Shown: one piece after another, positions 19,625 to 28,943 of the stretch
Numbering within the stretch: position 1 is the first letter of the stretch
Layout: each line of letters begins with the position of its first letter
Assembly: GCF_000299915.1 (NCBI RefSeq)
Contig: NZ_AMRI01000002.1
Span: 62,001 to 126,000 of the forward strand
Reading direction: 5' to 3'
Source: Gallaecimonas xiamenensis 3-C-1
GTDB taxonomy: Bacteria > Pseudomonadota > Gammaproteobacteria > Enterobacterales > Gallaecimonadaceae
DNA: 64,000 nucleotides
Program-made: the position numbers and the translations under genes
The notes under the pieces: generated by a model
Told to the model about the DNA's origin: nothing
The model's database searches: none
The model's input: only the letters and a program-made list of their open reading frames with translations

Positions 19625-20357
19625 TCCAAAGGGCGGCGTACTTGTTGAAGGCGTAGTGGGCGGTGAACATGGCCAGCAAAAAGCCGTGTTTGCCGTCCAA
19701 AAAGCCCCGCTGCAGGACAAATTTTCGCAAAAAGGCCGCCAGGCCGTGCAGGCAGGCGGATAACAGCCCCGCCTTTTTACCGCGCTTGGCTTTACCCTCC
19801 GCCCAGTCGTTGGCGTAGCGCACCGACTTTTGCAGGTAAGAAGTAAAGTCGCCGGTGGTGTAATGCAGCAAGTGGCCGGGCAGATCTTTGACCTTGGCCC
19901 CTTGGCAGGCCACCTTCTCATGCACCAGGGCGTCGTCGTAGCGGTACTCGCTGCGCCTGTAGAGCCTGACGATGCGGTCCGGGTACCAACCCGATGTCTT
20001 GATAAAACGGCCAAAAAAATCGCTCAGGCGGTTGGCGCGGTAGACAACCCCAGGAGTGCTGTCTTCGATGGCGGCCAGTATGGCGGCCTTGAGTTCCGGG
20101 GTAACCACCTCGTCGGCGTCTATCCAGAACAGCCATTCCCCTTGGGCGTGCTGCTGGGCCAATTGCCGCTGGGGGCCGAAACCGGGCCAGCCCTGGCTTT
20201 GGAACACCTTGGCGCCGGCGGCTTCGGCCAGGGCCAGGGTCTGGTCGCTGGAGCCGGAGTCCAGCACCACTATTTCGTCGACAAAATCCAGGCTGGCCAG
20301 GCACTGGGGCAGGTCCTGGGCGACATTCTTGGTGATGATGACCGCGCTCAGCCTCAC
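19608..20357 (-). CDS. waaE: WaaE/KdtX-like family 2 glycosyltransferase
   Basis: This 249-residue GT-A enzyme starts [20 protein letters not shown] and contains DEIVVLDSGSSDQTLALAE (about 28-46) and WLFWIDADEVVTPELK with the DxD motif (about 74-89). The RYANDWAEGKAKRGKK and DGKHGFLLAMFTAHYAFNKY segments typical of the LPS-core beta-1,4-glucosyltransferase WaaE follow. The start is GTG at 20357, overlapping the waaF stop by 4 bp (GTGA); a longer frame to 20447 would run deep into waaF and lacks homology. Known members add glucose to heptose I of the core. Confidence 0.85.
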   Translation of the reverse strand: MRLSAVIITKNVAQDLPQCLASLDFVDEIVVLDSGSSDQTLALAEAAGAKVFQSQGWPGFGPQRQLAQQHAQGEWLFWIDADEVVTPELKAAILAAIEDSTPGVVYRANRLSDFFGRFIKTSGWYPDRIVRLYRRSEYRYDDALVHEKVACQGAKVKDLPGHLLHYTTGDFTSYLQKSVRYANDWAEGKAKRGKKAGLLSACLHGLAAFLRKFVLQRGFLDGKHGFLLAMFTAHYAFNKYAALWIKSRR

Positions 20358-21367
20358 AGCGCCGCCTCCAATACCCGGGTAACGCTGATACCGGTCAGGC
20401 ATTGGTAGTGGCCAAAGCGGCAGGTGCGCTCGAAGCAGGGGCTGCATTCCACCGGGTGTTGCAAGATGGTGGCTTTGTCGGTCAGCGGCGGCGTGAAATC
20501 CGGGCTGGTGGAGCCGTAAATGGCCACCACCTTGGCGCCGCTGGCGGCGGCCACGTGCATCAGCCCCGAGTCGTGGCTGATCACGCTGTGGCAGTGGGCA
20601 AAGAGGTCCACTGTATCTTCCAGGCGGGTCTGGCCACAGAGGTTATAAACTCCTTGCTGGCCTTCGCTGATCACCTGGCCGGCTTCTCCATCCTTGGGGC
20701 CACCCATCACCCACACCTGAAACCCCTTTTCGGCCAGCTGGCCGGCCAGGGCCCTGTGGTTTGCCAGGGGCCATTGCTTGGACGGGCCATATTCGGCGCC
20801 GGGGCACAGCGCCACGGCGGCCTGGTCGGCGGGCAGGCCCAACTTGGCCATCACCGCCTGGATATTGTCCTGGTCGATACGCAGGGCCGGGGTCGGCACC
20901 TCGAATTGGTAGCGCTGGTAGTCGGCCTTGCTGACCCCCATGCCCAGGTAACGCCACACCGTCTTGTCGATGATGGTGTTGCTGTTGCGGGTAGGGCGGC
21001 GCTTGCGGGCGTCGGTGAGCATAAAGCTGCGGCCTTCGCCGCTAAAGCCCACCCGTTCCCGGATACCGGCCAGAAAGGGGATCAGGGCCGATTTAAAGGA
21101 GCGGGGTAGCACCAGGGCCTTGTCGTAGCCTTCCTTTTTCAATTCCCTGGCCAGTTGCCACTGGCCCTTGAGATTGAGCTTGCCATGGCCCCAGGGGGCG
21201 GCAATACCCCGGCGCACCTGGGGCATGCGGGCGATGATCGGCAACGACCAACCTGGCGCCAGCACGTCGATCTGGGCGCCGGGGTGGCGGCGCACCAAGT
21301 CCATAAAGAGTGCCTGGGCCATCACCATGTCACCGACCCAGGAAGGACCTACAACCAGTATTTTCAT
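20354..21367 (-). CDS. waaF: ADP-heptose:LPS heptosyltransferase II
   Basis: This 337-residue GT9 enzyme begins [20 protein letters not shown] and has [16 protein letters not shown]-type sequence (about 186-199) and the C-terminal [20 protein letters not shown] (about 258-277), all typical of WaaF. It adds the second heptose to the inner LPS core in the cytoplasm. Overlaps: 4 bp with waaE downstream and 4 bp with hldD upstream, so all three form a tight operon. The partner heptosyltransferase I gene (waaC) is not seen here. Confidence 0.96.
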   Translation of the reverse strand: MKILVVGPSWVGDMVMAQALFMDLVRRHPGAQIDVLAPGWSLPIIARMPQVRRGIAAPWGHGKLNLKGQWQLARELKKEGYDKALVLPRSFKSALIPFLAGIRERVGFSGEGRSFMLTDARKRRPTRNSNTIIDKTVWRYLGMGVSKADYQRYQFEVPTPALRIDQDNIQAVMAKLGLPADQAAVALCPGAEYGPSKQWPLANHRALAGQLAEKGFQVWVMGGPKDGEAGQVISEGQQGVYNLCGQTRLEDTVDLFAHCHSVISHDSGLMHVAAASGAKVVAIYGSTSPDFTPPLTDKATILQHPVECSPCFERTCRFGHYQCLTGISVTRVLEAAL

Positions 21368-22311
21368 GCGCTAGCGTCAAGCCACTTGAGGTACTCGCCG
21401 ACCCCTTCGGCCACGGTCTTGAAGGGCTCTTTGTAGCCGACGGTGCGCAGTTTGCTGATGTCGGCCTGGGTAAAGCTCTGGTAGCGGCCCTTGAGCTCGT
21501 CGGGGAAGGGGATGTATTCCACCTGGCCCTTGCCGTGGTGGTTGATCACCGCTTCGGCGACGGCCTGGAAGGGCTCGGCGCGGCCGGTGCCCAGGTTGAA
21601 TATGCCGGACAGGTGCGGGTGGTCGAAGAACCAGAGGTTGACCTTGCAGACGTCGCCAACGTAGACGAAGTCCCGCTGCTGGCCGCCGTCGGGGTAGCCG
21701 TCATAGCCTTCGAACAGGCGCGGGTTCTTGCCGTCCAGCAGTTGGTGGTGCAGGTGGAAGGCCACCGAGGCCATCTTGCCCTTGTGTTGTTCCCGGGGGC
21801 CGTAGACATTGAAGTAACGAAAGCCCACCACCTGGCTGTCGGCCTGAGGCAGGATGCGGCGCACGTACTGGTCGAACTGCCACTTGGAGTAGCCGTAGAC
21901 GTTCAGGGGCCCTTCGCAGTCGCGGTCTTCGCGAAATTGCTCAGAGGCGCCATACACGGCGGCGCTGGAGGCGTACAGGAAGGGGATCTCCCTTTCCAGG
22001 CACCAGTGCAGCAGTTCCTTGGAGTACTCGTAGTTGTTCTCCATCATGAACTTGCCGTTCCACTCTGTGGTGGCGGAACAGGCGCCTTCGTGGAACACCG
22101 CGTCCACTGGGCCGAAATCTTCACCGGAGACGATGCGGGCGATAAAGTCGTCCTTGTCCAGGTAGTCGGCGATATCCAGTTCGGCCAAGTTCTTGAATTT
22201 AGTGCCGTCGGTGAGGTCGTCCACCACCAGAATGTCTTTGTGGCCGCGCTCATTGAGCGCCTTGACGATGTTGGCGCCGATAAAGCCCGCGCCGCCGGTA
22301 ACGATGATCAT
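21364..22311 (-). CDS. hldD: ADP-L-glycero-D-manno-heptose 6-epimerase
   Basis: This 315-residue short-chain dehydrogenase-type epimerase makes the heptose donor used by waaF. It shows the NADP-binding motif [38 protein letters not shown] (about 74-91), ASSAAVYG and the catalytic [13 protein letters not shown] (about 139-151), and [14 protein letters not shown]. The start is the ATG at 22311, matching the E. coli protein start; the upstream TTG at 22314 is less likely. It leads the hldD-waaF-waaE operon and is divergent from the TetR gene. Confidence 0.97.
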   Translation of the reverse strand: MIIVTGGAGFIGANIVKALNERGHKDILVVDDLTDGTKFKNLAELDIADYLDKDDFIARIVSGEDFGPVDAVFHEGACSATTEWNGKFMMENNYEYSKELLHWCLEREIPFLYASSAAVYGASEQFREDRDCEGPLNVYGYSKWQFDQYVRRILPQADSQVVGFRYFNVYGPREQHKGKMASVAFHLHHQLLDGKNPRLFEGYDGYPDGGQQRDFVYVGDVCKVNLWFFDHPHLSGIFNLGTGRAEPFQAVAEAVINHHGKGQVEYIPFPDELKGRYQSFTQADISKLRTVGYKEPFKTVAEGVGEYLKWLDASA

Positions 22312-22385
22312 CAATTTCCCCTGTGTGCCAAGGATGTTGGCGACATGGTAGACTCTGGTTAACTTGGCTCAAAGGCCCTAAGCGC

Positions 22386-23027
22386 GTGAAAACCAGAGAC
22401 AAAATCCTGAAAGCCAGCCTGGCACTGTTTAATGAGAAGGGTGAACGCAACGTCACCACCAACCACATTGCTGCCCATCTGGGCATCAGTCCAGGCAACC
22501 TATACTACCATTTCCGCAATAAGGAGGACATTGTCCACGCCATCTTCGGCGAGTACGTGCGCCACCTGGAAACGGCTTTCACGCCCAAGGATAACGGCCC
22601 CACCCTGGATGTCTTGATGAGTTATCTCGACGGTGTCTTCTACACCATGTGGGAGTTCCGTTTCTTCTACGCCAGCCTGCCGGACATCCTGGCCAGGAAC
22701 CCGGCCCTGCACCAGGAGTACTTCCTGGTGCAAACCCAACTGGCAGACAGGGTGGTGGCGATCCTCCGTTCCTTGCGCGAGGAAGGGATATTGGCCATAG
22801 ACGAAGAGTCCCTGCCGGATTTGGCCCATACTGTCAAAATCATGGTGACTTTCTGGATCAGCTACCAGACCACCCAGGCGGTGGAAGCGGCCATCACCAG
22901 GCCCGTCATCTACCAGGGGGTGTTGAAGGTGCTGTTCCTTATCCGCCCCTACCTGGCCGAAGAAGCCCGCGACACTATCAGCCGCCTGGAAGACCATTAC
23001 CGGCGCCTGGCTCTGCGCACTCGCTGA
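22386..23027 (+). CDS. TetR/AcrR family transcriptional regulator
   Basis: This 213-residue protein has an N-terminal helix-turn-helix (TTNHIAAHLGISPGNLYYHF, about 25-44) and a helical ligand domain that resembles the PF13972-type repressors. The start is a GTG at 22386 (GTGAAAACC). It is divergent from hldD, with about 74 bp between, and lies upstream of kbl-tdh. It may regulate itself or one of these neighbours; no target can be read from sequence. A long perfect inverted repeat lies just after its stop. Confidence 0.9.
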   Translation: MKTRDKILKASLALFNEKGERNVTTNHIAAHLGISPGNLYYHFRNKEDIVHAIFGEYVRHLETAFTPKDNGPTLDVLMSYLDGVFYTMWEFRFFYASLPDILARNPALHQEYFLVQTQLADRVVAILRSLREEGILAIDEESLPDLAHTVKIMVTFWISYQTTQAVEAAITRPVIYQGVLKVLFLIRPYLAEEARDTISRLEDHYRRLALRTR

Positions 23028-23035
23028 ACTGTCAG

Positions 23036-23063
23036 GCCAGCTTGACGCAAACGTCAAGCTGGC
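23036..23063. repeat. 12-bp perfect inverted repeat between tetR and kbl
   Basis: GCCAGCTTGACG-CAAA-CGTCAAGCTGGC is a perfect 12-bp stem with a 4-nt loop. There is no T run after it. It starts 9 nt after the TetR gene stop and lies 75 bp before kbl. It may be a Rho-assisted terminator, a processing hairpin, or an operator for the TetR protein. Confidence 0.7.
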
Positions 23064-23137
23064 TGCCCTGGTCCGACTGTTTCCCGCCTCAGTATCCGCT
23101 ACAATAGCGCCCAAAATCGATTTCGCCGGAGCCACCC

Positions 23138-24328
23138 ATGAGTGCCAAGCTGTTTGACCACCTGCGCCAGGAAATTGCCACCCTTAAAGATGAAGGGTTG
23201 TACAAAGACGAGCGTGTCATCACCAGTGCCCAGCAAGCCGCCATTGAAGTCGGCAACCAGCAGGTGCTGAACTTCTGCGCCAACAACTACCTGGGCCTGG
23301 CCGACCACCCCGAGCTTATCAAGGCCGCCAAGGCGGGCCTGGACAGCCACGGCTTCGGCATGGCGTCGGTGCGTTTTATCTGCGGCACCCAGGACAACCA
23401 CAAGCTGCTGGAGCAGAAGATTGCTTCCTTCCTGAACATGGAAGACGCCATCCTCTATTCTTCCTGCTTTGACGCCAACGCCGGCCTCTTTGAAACCATA
23501 CTGGGCCCGGAAGACGCCATCATCTCCGACGAGCTCAACCACGCCTCCATCATCGATGGCGTGCGCCTCTGTAAGGCCAAGCGTTTTCGCTACAAGAACA
23601 ACGACATGGCCAGCCTTGAAGAGCAGCTCAAGGCGGCCGACGCCGCCGGCGTCCGCTTCAAGCTGATCGCCACCGACGGCGTTTTTTCCATGGACGGCAT
23701 CATCGCCAACCTGCCCGGTGTTTGCGACCTTGCCGAAAAATACGATGCCCTGGTGATGGTGGACGACTCCCACGCCGTGGGCTTTGTGGGGGAAGGTGGC
23801 CGTGGCGTGCACGAATTCCACAACTGCCTGGACCGGGTGCACATCATCACCGGCACCCTGGGCAAGGCCCTGGGCGGCGCCTCTGGCGGCTACACGGCGG
23901 CCAAGAAGGAAATCGTCGAGATGCTGCGTAACCGCAGCCGTCCCTACCTCTTTTCCAACTCCCTGGCTCCGGCCATCGTCAGCGCCTCCATCAAGGTGCT
24001 GGATATGCTGGGTGAAGGCAGCGAGCTGCGCCAAAAACTGTGGGACAACAGCAAATACTTCCGCGAGCGCATGAGCGCCGCCGGCTTCACCCTGGCCGGT
24101 AAAGACCACGCCATCATCCCGGTGATGCTGGGGGACGCCAAGCTGGCCAAGGCCTTTGCCGACAAGATGCTGGAAAGGGGCATCTACGTAGTGGGCTTTA
24201 GCTTCCCGGTGGTGCCCAAGGGCCAGGCCCGTATCCGCACCCAGATGTCCGCCGCCCACAGCCGTGAGCAGCTGGACAAGGCCATCGATGCCTTCATCGC
24301 CGTCGGCCGTGAGCTGGGCGTGATTTAA
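23138..24328 (+). CDS. kbl: 2-amino-3-ketobutyrate CoA ligase (glycine C-acetyltransferase)
   Basis: This 396-residue PLP enzyme makes glycine and acetyl-CoA from 2-amino-3-ketobutyrate and CoA, the second step of threonine breakdown. It shows [20 protein letters not shown] (about 44-63), [35 protein letters not shown] (about 208-223), and the PLP-binding Lys in [14 protein letters not shown] (about 241-254). The ATG at 23138 follows GGAG; TACAAT at 23099-23104 may be the -10 of its promoter. It is upstream of tdh as in the E. coli kbl-tdh operon. Confidence 0.97.
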   Translation: MSAKLFDHLRQEIATLKDEGLYKDERVITSAQQAAIEVGNQQVLNFCANNYLGLADHPELIKAAKAGLDSHGFGMASVRFICGTQDNHKLLEQKIASFLNMEDAILYSSCFDANAGLFETILGPEDAIISDELNHASIIDGVRLCKAKRFRYKNNDMASLEEQLKAADAAGVRFKLIATDGVFSMDGIIANLPGVCDLAEKYDALVMVDDSHAVGFVGEGGRGVHEFHNCLDRVHIITGTLGKALGGASGGYTAAKKEIVEMLRNRSRPYLFSNSLAPAIVSASIKVLDMLGEGSELRQKLWDNSKYFRERMSAAGFTLAGKDHAIIPVMLGDAKLAKAFADKMLERGIYVVGFSFPVVPKGQARIRTQMSAAHSREQLDKAIDAFIAVGRELGVI

Positions 24329-24364
24329 CCGAATTTTGCCCGCAAGGGTTCTGGAGTGTAAGCA

Positions 24365-25390
24365 ATGAAAGCGCTCAGCAAACTGCATTCGCAAGAAGGG
24401 ATCTGGATGGTCGACGTGGACAAGCCCGAGCTTGGCCACAACGACGTCATGATCAAGATTAAAAAGACCGCCATCTGCGGCACCGACATGCACATCTACA
24501 AGTGGGACGACTGGGCGCAAAAGACCATTCCCGTGCCCATGGTGGTGGGCCACGAATACGTGGGCGAGATCGTCGCCATGGGCCAGGAAGTACGCGGCTA
24601 CCAGATTGGCGACCGGGTGTCCGGTGAAGGCCACATCACCTGCGGCCACTGCCGTAACTGCCGTGCCGGCCGTGTGCACCTTTGCCGCAACACCACCGGG
24701 GTCGGTGTCAACCGTGCCGGCGCCTTCGCCGAGTACCTGGTGATCCCGGCCTATAACGTGTTCAAGCTGCCGGACAACATCCCCGACGATGTGGCCGCCA
24801 TCTTCGACCCCTTCGGCAACGCCGTGCACACCGCCCTTAGCTTCGACCTGGTGGGTGAAGACGTCCTTATCACCGGCGCCGGCCCCATCGGCATCATGGC
24901 TGCCGCCGTGGCCCGCCATGTGGGTGCCCGCCATGTGGTGATCACCGACGTCAACGACTACCGCCTGGACTTGGCCAAGAAGATGGGCGCCACCCGCGCC
25001 GTCAACGTCGCCAAGGACAACCTCAAGGACGTGATGAAAGAGCTGGGCATGACCGAAGGCTTTGACGTGGGCCTGGAAATGTCCGGGGTGCCCCATGCCT
25101 TCCGCCAGATGCTCGACACCATGAACCACGGCGGCAAGATTGCCATGCTGGGCATTCCGCCGTCGGACATGGCCATCGACTGGAACCAGGTGATCTTCAA
25201 GGGCCTGGTTATCAAGGGCATCTACGGCCGTGAAATGTTCGAGACCTGGTACAAGATGGCCTCGCTTATCCAGTCCGGCCTGGACTTGAGCCCCATCATC
25301 ACCCATCGCTTCAGCGTCGACGACTTCCAGCAAGGCTTTGACGCCATGGGCTCCGGCCAGAGCGGTAAGGTTATCCTCGACTGGAACTGA
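24365..25390 (+). CDS. tdh: L-threonine 3-dehydrogenase
   Basis: This 341-residue zinc alcohol dehydrogenase oxidises L-threonine to 2-amino-3-ketobutyrate with NAD. It shows catalytic-zinc residues in [16 protein letters not shown] (about 36-51) and GHEYVGEIV. The structural zinc Cys set is in [15 protein letters not shown] (about 95-109), and the NAD motif is [17 protein letters not shown] (about 169-185). It is the second gene of kbl-tdh with a 36-nt gap, followed by a bidirectional terminator. Together the pair feeds threonine into glycine and acetyl-CoA. Confidence 0.98.
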   Translation: MKALSKLHSQEGIWMVDVDKPELGHNDVMIKIKKTAICGTDMHIYKWDDWAQKTIPVPMVVGHEYVGEIVAMGQEVRGYQIGDRVSGEGHITCGHCRNCRAGRVHLCRNTTGVGVNRAGAFAEYLVIPAYNVFKLPDNIPDDVAAIFDPFGNAVHTALSFDLVGEDVLITGAGPIGIMAAAVARHVGARHVVITDVNDYRLDLAKKMGATRAVNVAKDNLKDVMKELGMTEGFDVGLEMSGVPHAFRQMLDTMNHGGKIAMLGIPPSDMAIDWNQVIFKGLVIKGIYGREMFETWYKMASLIQSGLDLSPIITHRFSVDDFQQGFDAMGSGQSGKVILDWN

Positions 25391-25391
25391 T

Positions 25392-25420
25392 AAAAAACCG
25401 GCCATGAGGCCGGTTTTTTT
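25392..25420. terminator. Bidirectional intrinsic terminator
   Basis: AAAAAACCGGCC (25392-25403) pairs with GGCCGGTTTTTTT (25408-25420). It terminates kbl-tdh and, on the other strand, the choice-of-anchor I gene. Confidence 0.9.
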
Positions 25421-25433
25421 ATAGCCGCAGTCA

Positions 25434-27080
25434 TTAGCTGCGGGTGCTGGTGTCCAGCTGGTAGAGCACGGTAGAGCCTGATACCTCATGGCCGACGGCC
25501 AGCAGCGGCTTGCCGTTGGGGGAGTGGGCGGCGGGGATAAAGTGCAGCCCCTCCGGGCCCAGGTCGCCGGCGTCCAGCGGGTCTACGGCGTCAAAGTCGC
25601 GATTGTTGAAGTAGTCCTGGAAAATCGGCGCCTGGGGGTCTGTGATGTCGTAGACCATGATGCCGCCGATGCGCTCCAAGCCCACAAAGGCAAAGCGCTG
25701 CTCGCCGATGCTGCCGACCGCTATGCCTTCGGGCTCAGGGCCCTTGGCGTCGGAGCGGCTGTCGAAGCTGTCTTGCTCGTCGTTGTCGGAGTTAAAGGCG
25801 GTGGGCAGGTGCTCGGCCAGGTATTGCTCGAACTCATCGCCGCTGTCCCATACCAGGCTGATCTGCCCATCCTCTTCCTTAAAGACGCTGAAGGAACGGC
25901 CGCCGAAGCTGTAAAGCTTGGTGTAGAGGCCGCTGCTGGTGTCCTGGCCCAGGGTGGTGGTCACCGCCAGGCGTCCCAGCTTGGGGTTGTCCTGGATACT
26001 GGCGTCGGTAAAGGCGACCGGGTCCAGGTCCAAGTCCTTGATCCTGGCCTCTTCCGAGAAGCCGTCGTAGTCACGGCTGTCCCCTTCGTTGGCGGTGACC
26101 ATGTAGTTGACCCCGTCCTGGCTGAAGGCGGCGATGGAGTCGGGCTGGTACATGCCCAGCACGGGCCAGGTCTGGATATTGATGCTGTCGTCCTTGTCGG
26201 AGGCGTCCAGGCCGTTGCCTGCGAGGCTGTGGTCCTTAAAGCCCAGGGCGGAAATGCCGCTGATGCTGGCGGATGCCAAGTCCACCACGGCGATGGCGTT
26301 GTTTTCCTGCAAGGTGACATAGGCCTTGGTGCTGTCGTCGCTGACGGCGATGTATTCGGGTTCCAGATCCTGGGAAACGCTGGCGCCTGGGCCGAAGATG
26401 CGCACGCCACTGGCTATCAGGCTGTCTTTTTGGCCGTCAAAGGCGTTGAAGGTCAGTTGCTTGACGTCGGCCGGGCTCAGGCTGGCGGCCTTGGCCATGG
26501 GGTCGTCCCCCAGGTTCACCAAGGTGATGGAGCCTTCGGGGTCGTTGTCGTAGGTGGCGTTGGGTTCCCCTTCGTTGGCCGACAGGGCGAAGCGGCCATC
26601 GGGGCTGAAGGTCACCATGTCCGGCAGGGAACCGGCCCCGACAAAGCCCAAGGGCTGCAGGCCATCGGCCTTGTAAAAGGCGATATAACCGGCGGCCTGC
26701 TTGTCGGCGTTTTCCACGGCCAGGGCCACCAGGCCGTCTTTCACCGCCACCGAGTTGATGCCGCCTATGGCCTCACCGATCAGGGCCGCCACATCCAAAG
26801 TGGCGGTTTTGGTGGGAGTGGCGGGGTTGGCCACATCCAGCACGTCCAGGGTACCGGCGGCGGCATTGATCACGAAAAGTTGCTTGCTGGCGGCATCGAA
26901 ATCGACGATCTCGGCGGCACCTTCCCCAAATACGCCGGCCTGATAGCGACCCAACACCGACAGCTTGACGTCAACCAGGCTGGGCTGGGGTGTTGGGTTG
27001 GAGCTGGCATTGTCGTTATGGTTGTCGCAGGCGCTCAGTCCCAACAGGGCTAGGGCGACAAGGGAGAGGCGTTTGGGCAT
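25434..27080 (-). CDS. Choice-of-anchor I lipoprotein (beta-propeller)
   Basis: This 548-residue protein has a lipoprotein signal peptide with lipobox LSAC (about residues 13-16), a short linker, and a long propeller-like domain with repeating blades (GGINSVAVKDGLVALAVENA, DMVTFSPDGRFALSANEGEP, EPEYIAVSDDSTKAYVTLQE, EGIAVGSIGEQRFAFVGLER). This matches the choice-of-anchor I domain of alkaline phosphatase-related surface proteins. The role is not established; a secreted or membrane-anchored phosphoesterase-like or scaffold function is possible. The ATG at 27080 is chosen because it gives the signal peptide; an in-frame start at 27128 would put 16 extra residues before it. Confidence 0.85.
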   Translation of the reverse strand: MPKRLSLVALALLGLSACDNHNDNASSNPTPQPSLVDVKLSVLGRYQAGVFGEGAAEIVDFDAASKQLFVINAAAGTLDVLDVANPATPTKTATLDVAALIGEAIGGINSVAVKDGLVALAVENADKQAAGYIAFYKADGLQPLGFVGAGSLPDMVTFSPDGRFALSANEGEPNATYDNDPEGSITLVNLGDDPMAKAASLSPADVKQLTFNAFDGQKDSLIASGVRIFGPGASVSQDLEPEYIAVSDDSTKAYVTLQENNAIAVVDLASASISGISALGFKDHSLAGNGLDASDKDDSINIQTWPVLGMYQPDSIAAFSQDGVNYMVTANEGDSRDYDGFSEEARIKDLDLDPVAFTDASIQDNPKLGRLAVTTTLGQDTSSGLYTKLYSFGGRSFSVFKEEDGQISLVWDSGDEFEQYLAEHLPTAFNSDNDEQDSFDSRSDAKGPEPEGIAVGSIGEQRFAFVGLERIGGIMVYDITDPQAPIFQDYFNNRDFDAVDPLDAGDLGPEGLHFIPAAHSPNGKPLLAVGHEVSGSTVLYQLDTSTRS

Positions 27081-27162
27081 GGCGTTGTCCTGATGATGGT
27101 CATTGGCGCCACACCCTAACCTTTTCATGTTTCACTAAAGTGACTGATTTGTATTGAAATCG

Positions 27163-28836
27163 TCACATTGCGGCGAGACGTTGCTGGTAATGGGCCAAGG
27201 GCCATTGCCGGTCTTTGGCCTTATCCAGTGCCGCCTCGAGATAGTGCCTGGCCTTGGCCTTATCACCCTTGGCAAACCAAGCGTCGGCCAGCACTTCCAG
27301 GCTGGCAGGGTCTTCCAGCTTGTCTGCCACTTCCTTGGCCAAATTGACAGCCCTGGCCGGATCACGGAGTTCAGCTGCGTCGGCGGTGGCCAACACCTTG
27401 GCCAGCTCACGTTTGGCCAGCAGACTGCCGCCTTGGCTGGCTTGTTCCAGCCAGGGTTTGGCCTTGGCCCAGTTTTGGCGCAGCTTGCTGCCACTGACCA
27501 ACTCCAGACCCAACAATTCTTGGGCTTCGGGTAAGCCTTGTTGGGCAGCGTAGGTCAGCCATTCCAGGCCCTTGCTTCTGTCCTGTTGGCAGGAACGGCC
27601 GTAGAGAAGGTCGGCGCCAACCAGGTACTGGGCCAGGCTAAAACCACCTTGTGCGGCATCGACCATGGCTTGCTGTTGGGCCTGGCGGTTAGATGCCAGG
27701 GCTGGCTTCACGCTGACATAGTCGTATGTTTTACGTTGCCCTTTTTTAATGTTGATCACATAAAGGCCATCGGGAGACGACTCGCCATTAGTGAAGAAGC
27801 GCTTCTTGGCGAGTTGTGCCTGGAGATAACTGTCCCAACTTTCTTTCTCGCCAGACAACAGCCTGATATGGCTCGGATGGCCTTCGGGATCAAGACGAAA
27901 GGCGAAGCGCCAGGTGCGAAGGGACGTTTCATCAAACTGAATGTCGTCTGGTGAGTCAAAACGGGTCGAATGGCGGCGTGCCAGCTCTGGTGCGTTGTAA
28001 GACTCGCCGTCCTGGCTTTCAACAAAGCGCCAGCCTTCCATGGTCTCCAGATAACTCATCATGTTGGCTTTGCGGAAACTGGCCAGGGGATCGCCCTTAA
28101 GGGCCTGTTGGTTGTACTTGGTTACCAATGCTTGAATGCGGTTACTGTCTACTTCCAGACCTCCAAGACGATATTCAAGGACTATCTTTGCGCCGTGGAC
28201 TCGGATCGGTTGGCCATTCTTGTCTTTGGGTGGGGTATATCGCCATTGGGAGAGGGCCTCCAGAGAGGTTTTATCGAATACCTCGGCGGGCAGGCTGTCC
28301 ACGATCCGGGCGTTTTCAACGCCACCTGCTTCGTTGACGTCAAAGATGATCTTGGTAAATCCCATCAGCCTTTTTATTAGGGCTGAGTTTGGGTAGCGCG
28401 GGTCTTTTCGTTCAACCACAACTAGTTCGGGGCTGTTGTCCTCGGTAACGTCAACAACAGGCAGAAGCCGCTTTGTCAGCGCTGCCTTGCCGAACTGGGC
28501 CAAGCGCTGCTGGGCCAGGTCGGTGGCGGCCTTGAGTTTTTCCTTGGGGACAAGGGTCAGGGCTTGGGTCTTGGTGGACTGGGCGCCAATGAAACCGTTG
28601 TCTGCCGCAGCGCTAAACCAGGCGTAGGCTTGCACCGGGTCCTGGGTAACCCCTTCACCGTTGAAATACATGGCTCCCAGGTTGAACTGGGCATTGGGGT
28701 GGCCCAGTTTGGCGGCGGTGGTGAATTCGGACAGGGCCACTTGGTAGTCCTTGTCCAGGTAGGCTTTAAGGCCGTCGTTGAAGTCGGCAAAAGCCGGCGT
28801 ACTGAGCAGCAGGCAGGCCAAGAGTCCCCTTTTCAT
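27163..28836 (-). CDS. Secreted SEL1-repeat protein with embedded TonB C-terminal domain
   Basis: This 557-residue protein has a signal peptide (1-17, AFA-D) and N-terminal SEL1-like repeats (about 20-90, with LGHPNAQFNLGAMYFNGEGV). A TonB C-terminal domain lies at about 135-230 (RKDPRYPNSALIKRLMGFTK and SLEALSQWRYTPPKDKNGQP), then a second segment with a similar layout (WRFAFRLDPEGHPSHIRLLS, about 310-330). The C-terminal half returns to SEL1/TPR repeats. True TonB proteins have an N-terminal membrane anchor and a Pro-rich linker; both are absent, so it is not an energy transducer. Such proteins are common in marine gammaproteobacteria, but their role is unknown. Confidence 0.8.
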   Translation of the reverse strand: MKRGLLACLLLSTPAFADFNDGLKAYLDKDYQVALSEFTTAAKLGHPNAQFNLGAMYFNGEGVTQDPVQAYAWFSAAADNGFIGAQSTKTQALTLVPKEKLKAATDLAQQRLAQFGKAALTKRLLPVVDVTEDNSPELVVVERKDPRYPNSALIKRLMGFTKIIFDVNEAGGVENARIVDSLPAEVFDKTSLEALSQWRYTPPKDKNGQPIRVHGAKIVLEYRLGGLEVDSNRIQALVTKYNQQALKGDPLASFRKANMMSYLETMEGWRFVESQDGESYNAPELARRHSTRFDSPDDIQFDETSLRTWRFAFRLDPEGHPSHIRLLSGEKESWDSYLQAQLAKKRFFTNGESSPDGLYVINIKKGQRKTYDYVSVKPALASNRQAQQQAMVDAAQGGFSLAQYLVGADLLYGRSCQQDRSKGLEWLTYAAQQGLPEAQELLGLELVSGSKLRQNWAKAKPWLEQASQGGSLLAKRELAKVLATADAAELRDPARAVNLAKEVADKLEDPASLEVLADAWFAKGDKAKARHYLEAALDKAKDRQWPLAHYQQRLAAM

Positions 28837-28943
28837 GCATCATCCTTGACTGTTAATTTAATGTTTCGGACGGTATCGCATCTTTTTCGGTAAGCCAAGC
28901 AACTCTGGTTTAGGATAAAGGGAAAGTCCCTGATATCAGTGCC

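Noticed and set aside
23099-25489. A very long open frame (796 residues) on the strand opposite kbl-tdh
   Set aside because: It is the mirror of two strongly conserved enzymes, is rich in His/Gly/Val of shadow type, and has no recognisable domain.
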